A program made the translations under genes and the position numbers. Positions 6,238 to 13,492 of a stretch of 32,823 bases of DNA are shown one piece after another. The DNA is from a virus. The DNA lies in IMG/VR virus record IMGVR_UViG_3300036804_000345, positions 1 to 32,823 of that record; one strand, written 5' to 3'. The notes under the pieces are model-generated. The model saw nothing but the letters and a program-made list of their open reading frames with translations. It did not search any database and was not told the origin of the DNA. Position 1 is the first letter of the stretch; each line of letters begins with the position of its first letter.

Positions 6238-7325
6238 GTCTTAATAAAAAAATAACACTCTTATTTCCGCTAAGTTTAATTCTTTATGAATGGCCTTTGT
6301 ATTTATCCAATAATCTCTTTTTGCCCGCTTTACCAGAAATAACCAAAAGTTTTCATATAGCCAATGCTACAGCCCAATTGAGTATTGCTTTCTGGTTTCT
6401 AGGGGCATCAGCCTTCCAAGTAATATTAGGGCCACTGTCAGATCATTATGGACGTAAGAAGATATTGTTAAGTGGCGGAGCCCTCTTCTTATGCGTTACC
6501 TTACTTTGCAGCCTTACTCATTCGATTCTTTGGTTTCTTGTAGGCAGGTTTTTTCAAGGCTGTGTTGTGAGCACCATTTTAATAGCGGGATATGCGACTA
6601 TTCATGAATTCATGGAAACTGAGCAGGCGGTCAAAACGATATCATGGATGGGAAGTATTGCTATTTTGGCTCCTGCATTAGGACCGCTATTAGGAGGCTC
6701 GTTACTAGAATGGATAAATTGGAGAGAATTATTCGTTGGTTTAACTGCTTTTACGGTCTTAAGTTTATGTTTACTGTATACCTACATGCCTTCGGATCGA
6801 CCTCAACTAGAAAAGTTACATATCAAAAAAATAATAATTGATTATCAAATCATTCTAACTAACTTCCAATTTTGGGTTTATACCTTATTATTTTGTTTTT
6901 TATTGGCCAGTTTAGTTGCTTGGAATACCCTAAGTCCTTTTTATTTAATAGATTATTTAAAGCTCAATCTCATTCAATTTGGGGTTATTCAATTATTAGT
7001 GTATGGAGCTTTTATTGTGGGTATAAATTTAAAAAATCTATTGATTGGCTCGATAGAAGAAATTATTAAAAATGGGATGTTTCTAACAGTACCCTTTTTT
7101 ATTTTAAGTTTATGGGCTTTAGTGTATTTCCCTCAGCATTTATTTTGGATAATGAGTACTTTTTTGTTGTTTTGCATGAGCGCAGGACTCATTTTTTACT
7201 CATTGCATCGTAAAGCGATTGAGATACCAAAAGCACCGATGGGCACAATCATAGCGGTATTTGCTACAGTGATGAATTTAGCTGCCTTTTTGGGAAGTTT
7301 AGGAGCTAGAAAATTAAATTTATAA
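6234..7325 (+). CDS. MFS multidrug-type exporter (Bcr/CflA-like)
   Basis: 363 residues, with about 11-12 hydrophobic segments in the inner membrane. MFS signatures are present: motif A between helices 2 and 3 ([11 protein letters not shown], about 74-84), RFFQG at about 106-110 in helix 4, and the motif-C-like GPLLGGSL at about 147-154 in helix 5, followed by INWRELF. The opening [19 protein letters not shown] resembles Bcr/CflA and MdfA drug/H+ antiporters. It is shorter than the usual 390-410 residues and ends right after a glycine-rich helix, so the last helix may be missing. The start overlaps the stop of the broken regulator gene, so its own promoter and control have probably been lost or replaced. 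The cyclodipeptide synthase 133 bp downstream makes export of its product a possible role (inference). Confidence 0.8.
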   Translation: MSLNKKITLLFPLSLILYEWPLYLSNNLFLPALPEITKSFHIANATAQLSIAFWFLGASAFQVILGPLSDHYGRKKILLSGGALFLCVTLLCSLTHSILWFLVGRFFQGCVVSTILIAGYATIHEFMETEQAVKTISWMGSIAILAPALGPLLGGSLLEWINWRELFVGLTAFTVLSLCLLYTYMPSDRPQLEKLHIKKIIIDYQIILTNFQFWVYTLLFCFLLASLVAWNTLSPFYLIDYLKLNLIQFGVIQLLVYGAFIVGINLKNLLIGSIEEIIKNGMFLTVPFFILSLWALVYFPQHLFWIMSTFLLFCMSAGLIFYSLHRKAIEIPKAPMGTIIAVFATVMNLAAFLGSLGARKLNL

Positions 7326-7331
7326 GATAAC

Positions 7332-7353
7332 AATATCCATTTCAAGATATTTT
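7332..7353 (+). terminator. weak hairpin after the MFS gene
   Basis: AATATC (7332-7337) and GATATT (7346-7351) form a 6-bp AT-rich stem with an 8-nt loop, then only a few T. It could be a weak terminator; the rest of 7354-7458 is AT-rich with no clear signal. Confidence 0.25.
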
Positions 7354-7458
7354 AACCAAAATTAAGTTTATATAAAAAATGATAGAATAATTAACGGATC
7401 GTATTCTTAGAACAGAAAAAGATTTTTTATATAATTCAGAGTTATAGGCATAAAAAAA

Positions 7459-8301
7459 ATGATAAAAACACCAATAAACGTTAATAAAAAACCCTCTAGC
7501 TTTCGACTTACCGGTTGTGGAGATTTTCCAGATTACAGGCTAGGTGGAATCCTTTTAAAAGAAAAAAATATTCTCTATCTTGTAAGCGTTGGAACGAAAA
7601 AATTTGAAGACAAATGGGTAGAACGTTTAGATAACTTCGCTAAGGAAATAAAACCCCAAAAAGTTCTGATCATCGTGGCAGATAGCTTACAGCGATTTAA
7701 CATAGAAATAGAGGAAAATTTATCCCAAGCCGAAGCTTTCCAAGAATCTATAAAAAGAGGACAACAATGGGTCCAAAAATATAAACCTTATTTTTCTACT
7801 TTAGAGGTAGCTCATGAATTTATTTTTTGGGAAAATCTAAAGGAAGATAAAAACTATCAAGAATATTTCAGAGAGATTATGGAATGGAATGAATCAGAAA
7901 CTTTTAAACAATTACTATTGGAATCTGCAGAAGCCTATATAAATCGTTTTAATCGCACACTTTATGAAAGTCGAGCTATCGAACAGTCAATTAAGTTTTT
8001 AAATGAAGAAAGTGCTGTAATAAGAGTTTTAGCAAAAGACACAAATACAATAGGCATTTTTTACCCTGGGGCGCCATTAAAAATATTTAATTATATTATC
8101 GAGTATGCGAATAAATCTAGAACACAGAGTCCTTTTTTCTATACTGAATTAATTCCCACTAAAATAAAAAAGAAAAGAAAAGATAATAAACCCAACCTTC
8201 TGGAGGAATTACCTTTTTTTAAGTGTAGAAAATTATCCATTGAAACTGATGAAAATAAAAATGGATCTCTTTCTCTAAAACCGCTTACTTTAGGTTTATA
8301 A
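7459..8301 (+). CDS. tRNA-dependent cyclodipeptide synthase (XYP type)
   Basis: 280 residues. CDPSs take two aminoacyl-tRNAs and join the amino acids into a diketopiperazine in the cytoplasm. The Rossmann-like start ILYLVSVGTKKFEDKW carries the expected catalytic Ser43, followed by VLIIVADSLQRFN (69-81), a block typical of the XYP subfamily. AFQESIKRGQQW (93-104) and EESAVIRVLA (183-192, with Glu184 at the position of the conserved Glu182) fit as well. Tyr202-Pro203 (FYPGAP) matches the YP signature; Thr46 stands where the NYQ subfamily has Asn. Phe180 appears where many members have the conserved Tyr178. XYP enzymes are known from Rickettsiella grylli and Fluoribacter. The ribosome site is weak. 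The sensor kinase follows after 17 bp, so the two are probably co-transcribed. The product cannot be predicted from sequence alone. Confidence 0.82.
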   Translation: MIKTPINVNKKPSSFRLTGCGDFPDYRLGGILLKEKNILYLVSVGTKKFEDKWVERLDNFAKEIKPQKVLIIVADSLQRFNIEIEENLSQAEAFQESIKRGQQWVQKYKPYFSTLEVAHEFIFWENLKEDKNYQEYFREIMEWNESETFKQLLLESAEAYINRFNRTLYESRAIEQSIKFLNEESAVIRVLAKDTNTIGIFYPGAPLKIFNYIIEYANKSRTQSPFFYTELIPTKIKKKRKDNKPNLLEELPFFKCRKLSIETDENKNGSLSLKPLTLGL

Positions 8302-8318
8302 ATCACTGAGAATTTTAT

Positions 8319-9860
8319 ATGCAAAATATCAATAAGAATAAAAGAGATTATGATCTTTTTATGAATATCATATTTGAGGCACCAGGTCATTTATATTGGA
8401 AAGATACTAAGGGTATTTGTAGGGGTGCTAATAATACTCAGGCCATTTCTTTAGGTTGTAAATCAGGAAAAGAACTTATTGGGAAAACGGCTTTTGATTT
8501 TTATCCTAAGGAACAAGCAGAAGCAATACATAAAATTGATATGGAGGTTATGAAAACAAAAAAGGAATATTGTATTGAAGAAATTGTAAATAATCGTGAA
8601 GGAAAAAAAACAATATTTTTATCTCGAAAAATTCCACTCTATGATCCGAACACTAAGGAAGTAATAGGTATTATTGGAACGTCTATAGATATTACAGAAA
8701 GTAAACAAGCAGAATTAGCTAAGCAACAATTCATTATGAACATGGCACATGATTTAAGAACGCCATTATCAGGTATTATTGGTCTTTCCAATATCCAATC
8801 TAAAGAAGGAACTCATGCGGTGGATAGACAACATGGCCAATGGATAGAAGATGCAGGAGAGCAGCTTTTAGAGTTGCTAAACTCAGTATTAGAAGTCACT
8901 GCGGCTGAATATCAAATTGAAAGCATAGCAAAGGATACTATTCTTTTTCAGCAATTTGCAGATGAATTACGAGCTTTGATGTTACCTGCTATAGTCGCTA
9001 AGGAATTAGATTTTAAGGTTAAGCTGGATGTCCACTTACCCATTATCATTACTGATCGAATTAAACTAAAAAGACTTGTACTTAATCTTCTTGCTAATGC
9101 AATAAAATTTACTAAAAAAGGAAAAATTAGCTTAGAAATCAAACTATTATCAATAGAAAAGAACAAAGCTAAAGTTGAAATATTTGTTACTGATACCGGT
9201 ATTGGCATAGCCGAAGATAAATTAGATAAAATATTTGATCGTTTTTATCGTGCTCATCCATCTTATGAAGCACAATATACCGGGTATGGTATCGGTTTAT
9301 TTTTAGTTAAAAAAACAGTAGAACTTTTAGATGGAAAAATAAAAGTATCTAGCCAAGAAGGAAAAGGAAGCTGTTTTGCTTTGGAATTTATTTTTCCTTT
9401 AGCAGAAGAAAATCCTGAATTAGCAGCTTGTCCAATTTTGCAACCACAGCCAGATTCTTTTAAATCTTATTCTGAGGTAGATAAGCATTCAGTGCTTGTC
9501 GCTGAAGATAATACTTTAGTCTTACATGTGGTAAAAAATTTACTTGTTAACTTAGATTATGACGTAATCACTGTAACGGATGGTAAAGCGGCATTGAATG
9601 CCCTACAAACTCAATGTTTCCATTGGGCATTATTAGATATTGGTTTGCCGATTTTAGCAGGAACAGAAGTTGTGAAAGCATATCGTCAATGGGAGAAAGA
9701 ACATAATAAACCTCGGATTCCACTTTTTGCGCTAACTGCTCATGCGATAGATGAAGTTAAAGAGAAATGCGAAGCGGTTGGTTTTGACTATATTCTTAAT
9801 AAACCTTTTACCATTAAAGATGTTCAAATTATTAAATTATTTATGGAGAATAAAAATTAA
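8319..9860 (+). CDS. cytoplasmic PAS hybrid histidine kinase with receiver
   Basis: 513 residues with no membrane segment. Domains in order: PAS with PAC-like end (about 10-128, ending GTSIDITESKQ), HisKA with phospho-acceptor His144 in NMAHDLRTPL, HATPase (N-box Asn260 in NLLANAIKF, G1 DTGIGIA at 292-298, G2 GYGIGL at 322-327) and a C-terminal receiver (391-510) with acidic Glu396-Asp397, phospho-acceptor Asp440 and Lys495. It should sense a cytoplasmic signal or ligand through PAS, autophosphorylate and pass phosphate to its own receiver. The onward partner (Hpt protein or another regulator) is not seen; the two nearby regulator fragments are broken. It lies 17 bp after the CDPS gene, so it may respond to, or be expressed with, cyclodipeptide synthesis. 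Confidence 0.92.
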   Translation: MQNINKNKRDYDLFMNIIFEAPGHLYWKDTKGICRGANNTQAISLGCKSGKELIGKTAFDFYPKEQAEAIHKIDMEVMKTKKEYCIEEIVNNREGKKTIFLSRKIPLYDPNTKEVIGIIGTSIDITESKQAELAKQQFIMNMAHDLRTPLSGIIGLSNIQSKEGTHAVDRQHGQWIEDAGEQLLELLNSVLEVTAAEYQIESIAKDTILFQQFADELRALMLPAIVAKELDFKVKLDVHLPIIITDRIKLKRLVLNLLANAIKFTKKGKISLEIKLLSIEKNKAKVEIFVTDTGIGIAEDKLDKIFDRFYRAHPSYEAQYTGYGIGLFLVKKTVELLDGKIKVSSQEGKGSCFALEFIFPLAEENPELAACPILQPQPDSFKSYSEVDKHSVLVAEDNTLVLHVVKNLLVNLDYDVITVTDGKAALNALQTQCFHWALLDIGLPILAGTEVVKAYRQWEKEHNKPRIPLFALTAHAIDEVKEKCEAVGFDYILNKPFTIKDVQIIKLFMENKN

Positions 9861-9952
9861 AAATAAACTATAGATTTTTTTAAAAAAATAAATTAATTTT
9901 ATACATTCAAATTATAAAAAAATTGGAAACAATTACAATAAAAGGAGTTACC

Positions 9953-11812
9953 ATGCTACCTGATTTTAATTCTCAAACCCAGCTAACTCGGTCCGATGTA
10001 GATAAGATTTTAAATTCTTTTTTAAAAACGGGACACTTTATTTTATCCAATGGAGTCATAACGCCCGGAGCGTTGAGTTATTGTATAAATTATTTAGGAC
10101 GACAACCTAAAAACTTTATTAGCTGGGATTGTAGAGTCGATTTAAAAAATGTAACTTTTATTATAGGGCCGCTTGAAAACCCCGCTTCAGAGCCGGTTTA
10201 TCGAGATGCGCAAATTCAAATATTATTGGATGAAATTTTGCAGTTTTCGTCTACATGGACTGTCATTGCGATTGATGATGTGGCTGTTTTCCACGAAGAG
10301 AATTACTATCCACTGAGCTCAAGTTTTATACTTTATTTTCTGGCGCGATTTGCACCGTTTGCAGATGGTTCAACCGAGTTAATTATATCAAAATTAATAG
10401 TAACGAATGCTGAATTTCACCAGTGGGCCTGGATTAAATTTTTTATAAGGCGGCCTAAATTTAGGCATTTGACTTTAGAGTTGTTACCCCATGAAGACGA
10501 AGCAGATAATTTAATGTTGCTTACCCAGGCATTACACTACGCTAAAATTAAAGTCTTGGATTTAAGAAATACTGAACTTAGCCTGGAAAGTTATCAATCG
10601 TTAAATCAATTGCTCTCTAAAAACTATTATATTGAAAATCTGCAAATAAATAAACCGACTGATCCTGAATCACTAGTAATCTTTAAAGAAATTAACCAAC
10701 GATTATCTAAAGATCGAACAGGGGAGCAACGTTTTGATAGAGAAAGATTCAATCAAGATGAATTTTTACGTTTATTTAGTGAGGCAAAAAATTCCTTAGA
10801 ATTTGAGACAGATGAAGATAAGGTTAAAATGTTTAAAAAAGAATTTAAATTCATGTTAGAAGAAAAACAACCGAATAGTATTACGGTTAGTCGGGAGAGA
10901 TTTCCGTTAGAGATAGAGTTAATCCCGAAAGCTCATGCAGTGTATTATGATCATGCAGAATATATTTTAGGTCGTTTACCTTTATTTAGATTGAATTTAA
11001 ATCGATCGCTTGACAACCAGGCCAATACCTTAGGCTATTACTTATTGGAAGAGGCATTAAGAAACAATGATCCGTTTATGATGAATTGCCTACTAGATAA
11101 CGGAACCGCAAATTTATTCGAACAACAAGACGACGAAAAACCTATATTAATGCAGATCTATGAAAATAAAGACTTTAAAAAAGCCATTTTAAAACATATT
11201 TCTTCTCGTAAAACTTTAATCAGTATGGCGGAAGAAGCTTTAGAAAATTACCCAAACTCTAAAGAAATAATGCTTGAATTGGGAGATTCTCTTATAAACT
11301 ATACTAAACGATTAGAAAAAATAATTTATTCGCATAATTTAAGTAATTTTGAGCGTTTACTGAATCGATTAAGAGAAAGGTATAACTTATCAAATCCTTC
11401 TAAACAAAGGGAGCGAGAGTTTACCGAAATCTATTGGAGAATAGGTAAAAGCCTTATTTTATTTCATAATGCAGGAAACGTGACAGTGGAGTCGATTTCC
11501 AATGCGCAAAGTACATTGGATGAAATAACCGCTATTTCAGAGCATGCAGATTTAGGTTGGTTACGTGGATCCAAGCTACATGATCAATTAACTGAAAGAC
11601 TAAAATTATTGAAAACAGATATGAAGGATAATATAAAGTCACTTTCGTCTGGCAATGTGAGTGAGGAAAAAAATAAACCGGAAAAAAATGATAGTAAGAA
11701 AGATAGATACTTAGAAACTAGATTTTCAAATTTTAACATTAAAAGTCAAAACTCTGAGGTATCGGAATTAGGTGAACCTGGACCCAGTACCCGTTTTTCT
11801 GCAAGACGTTAA
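9953..11812 (+). CDS. large effector-like protein with LRR- and ankyrin-like parts
   Basis: 619 residues from the ATG at 9953, chosen because AAGGAG ends 5 nt upstream; an in-frame TTG at 9923 would put that ribosome site inside the gene. No signal peptide or membrane segment. Residues about 168-232 look like leucine-rich repeats of the ribonuclease-inhibitor type (FRHLTLELLPH, IKVLDLRNTELS, YYIENLQI). Residues about 365-405 resemble an ankyrin unit (LLEEALRNNDPFMMNCLLDNG). The last 70 residues are charged and disordered-looking, rich in Lys, Glu and Ser. Eukaryote-like repeats with a disordered C-terminus fit a type IV (Dot/Icm-like) effector, but no catalytic domain is visible and secretion is inferred. 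The AT-rich gap before it (9861-9952) holds a small hairpin, AATTG GAAA CAATT, at 9921-9934. Confidence 0.6.
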   Translation: MLPDFNSQTQLTRSDVDKILNSFLKTGHFILSNGVITPGALSYCINYLGRQPKNFISWDCRVDLKNVTFIIGPLENPASEPVYRDAQIQILLDEILQFSSTWTVIAIDDVAVFHEENYYPLSSSFILYFLARFAPFADGSTELIISKLIVTNAEFHQWAWIKFFIRRPKFRHLTLELLPHEDEADNLMLLTQALHYAKIKVLDLRNTELSLESYQSLNQLLSKNYYIENLQINKPTDPESLVIFKEINQRLSKDRTGEQRFDRERFNQDEFLRLFSEAKNSLEFETDEDKVKMFKKEFKFMLEEKQPNSITVSRERFPLEIELIPKAHAVYYDHAEYILGRLPLFRLNLNRSLDNQANTLGYYLLEEALRNNDPFMMNCLLDNGTANLFEQQDDEKPILMQIYENKDFKKAILKHISSRKTLISMAEEALENYPNSKEIMLELGDSLINYTKRLEKIIYSHNLSNFERLLNRLRERYNLSNPSKQREREFTEIYWRIGKSLILFHNAGNVTVESISNAQSTLDEITAISEHADLGWLRGSKLHDQLTERLKLLKTDMKDNIKSLSSGNVSEEKNKPEKNDSKKDRYLETRFSNFNIKSQNSEVSELGEPGPSTRFSARR

Positions 11813-11839
11813 GCTAAAAAACAAGGGAGGCTACAAGGA

Positions 11840-13348
11840 ATGCAAAATAGATTATGGAAAGATCTAACAGAGAAAATAGCTAAAGAGCCTTTTGAAGGGA
11901 TGTATTGGGGGTGGGGACTTAAATGGGTTACTTTTATTCAGGTAGATTCTCCAATTACGTTGGATAAACCTTTGTGGACTCACGAAGAAAATAGCCTTGA
12001 TACAATACGGCTATTTGGCCTATCTCCGGAGCACCTACAACTTGAGATCATTCGTTATTGGCAGCAACCCTTTTGGAAAAGATGGTTATTAAGTTTATTT
12101 ACCCCCATTAATAGTAAAATTAAGCTCTGGTCTTATTATCAGCGCTGTTTAGCCATTCGTGAAGTTTGTATAAAAGATTTATGGGGTATAGATAAGCCCA
12201 TCGACTGTGTATTTGAGCAGTATCTCGGTGAAGGGATTGTGCAAAGATTATATCGAACTACCGTAAAACTTACCCAGTATTTAGAGAAACATGCAGGAGA
12301 CTTTAAATTCAAAAAAAATGATCGTAGCGTTGACTTTTATCTAAGGGGAAATGGGAAATTTTTTACAAAATTAATGAATGAAAAATTAGCTGCGCTAGAT
12401 ATTGAAAACAATGCTAATTTACAAAAGCAACTCAAAAAAGAATTTGATAGACACGAAATGATGTTATTTACGTATTTAGCTGCTTGGAAAAAAAGGATTT
12501 TTGATGAGCCTATTTATTTTGATGAGCCAATTCCACTTGAAACTTGTGTTGATCCGCACACTCGCAAGAAAATGACTTACTCGACACAGTCAATAGAAGA
12601 ATGGATCAAGCTGAAACGACAAATATTCGAATCAATGCTACAAGATAAATCGCCTGAACAATTTCCTAGGATAAAAACTTTCCTAGAATCTATCCTATCT
12701 ACGATAAAGCAATTGATTAATCATCAATTAGAGCGTTATGAAAAAATGATTCACAAGGTGAGATGCGAACGGCTTGCACCGGATAAAGCTATCCAACAAG
12801 CTAATGTTTTGCTAAAAGATCTTATTTTGTTTAAAAAAAGCGTTTTATTATTTCATCCCGATAAATCATTTGGAATCAAAAATCTGCAAGCGATACAAGT
12901 CGAATTATTCAAAGATTTTAGATGCTTAGCAAAAAAATTAATGAAGCAAATAAAACAAGGCTTACAAACCTTAGAAGCGTGTTTGGCCAAACAGGAAAAT
13001 ACACAGAGAATAAAACAGAATAATTTACGCGTTGAGGAATTGGAAAAAATAATGGATGATCTCCATGCTAGGCTCGATGAAATTGAGCCTAAATTAACGA
13101 CTAACCACAAGGAAACCCGCCAAGAAGTGAGAGAGAAACTCGATCAAATTGGGATAGAGATAGCGGAGATGAGATTTAACTATAGTGATTTAATTAGACC
13201 TCAATCTCCACTCAAATTAATGTTTAAGCCGTTAAACAATCCAAAATATGATGAGCCAAATGAACAAGAAAAACATGAAGCATATGTCCCACCGAGGACT
13301 CGTACGGTGTTTACGCGACATTTATCTCGCTACACACCTGTATTTTAA
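11840..13348 (+). CDS. large coiled-coil protein with J-domain-like HPDK motif
   Basis: 502 residues. AAGGA lies close before the ATG. The N-terminal 230 residues are Trp- and Lys-rich with no family I recognise. Residues about 315-370 resemble a DnaJ J-domain: a helix ending in LILFKKSVLLFHPDK (HPDK at 339-342), a loop, then a helix AIQVELFKDFRCLAKKL. The HPD tripeptide is the part that stimulates Hsp70 ATPase. Residues about 365-445 are a long coiled coil. No signal peptide or membrane segment. It is 27 bp after the preceding effector-like gene and probably in the same transcript. The two genes could be a pair of secreted effectors, or the second could help the first; both ideas are inference. 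Its last 27 bp overlap a small gene on the other strand. Confidence 0.6.
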   Translation: MQNRLWKDLTEKIAKEPFEGMYWGWGLKWVTFIQVDSPITLDKPLWTHEENSLDTIRLFGLSPEHLQLEIIRYWQQPFWKRWLLSLFTPINSKIKLWSYYQRCLAIREVCIKDLWGIDKPIDCVFEQYLGEGIVQRLYRTTVKLTQYLEKHAGDFKFKKNDRSVDFYLRGNGKFFTKLMNEKLAALDIENNANLQKQLKKEFDRHEMMLFTYLAAWKKRIFDEPIYFDEPIPLETCVDPHTRKKMTYSTQSIEEWIKLKRQIFESMLQDKSPEQFPRIKTFLESILSTIKQLINHQLERYEKMIHKVRCERLAPDKAIQQANVLLKDLILFKKSVLLFHPDKSFGIKNLQAIQVELFKDFRCLAKKLMKQIKQGLQTLEACLAKQENTQRIKQNNLRVEELEKIMDDLHARLDEIEPKLTTNHKETRQEVREKLDQIGIEIAEMRFNYSDLIRPQSPLKLMFKPLNNPKYDEPNEQEKHEAYVPPRTRTVFTRHLSRYTPVF

Positions 13349-13480
13349 TTGCTCTGCGTGAAAATGTGAGTCAGGCCAAATGGGTACATTAATTTCTTGT
13401 AATGGTGCTTTCCAGGCACAACTAGCGATCCAGCCGATCATTATTCCTAGAGTTAAGAGTAATAATATTTTTTTTATCAT
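13322..13480 (-). CDS. small putative phage lipoprotein
   Basis: 52 residues. The N-terminus is a classic lipoprotein signal: MIKK, a hydrophobic stretch to residue 17, and the lipobox IASC with Cys21. The mature part would be only 32 residues (CAWKAPLQEINVPIW onward). The ATG lies 12 nt after the stop codon of the tail fibre gene on the same strand, so it is the last gene of the late operon; its ribosome site is weak (AAAG). Its end overlaps the convergent gene at 11840-13348 by 27 bp. Small late lipoproteins in phages include Rz1-type spanins, but the usual proline-rich sequence and an Rz partner are not visible here. The role is unknown. Confidence 0.6.
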   Translation of the reverse strand: MIKKILLLLTLGIMIGWIASCAWKAPLQEINVPIWPDSHFHAEQLKYRCVAR

Positions 13481-13492
13481 AAAAAACTTTAT

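Noticed and set aside
12853-13110. Cys/Ser-rich open frame on the - strand
   Set aside because: It is the shadow of the coiled-coil region of the + strand gene at 11840-13348.
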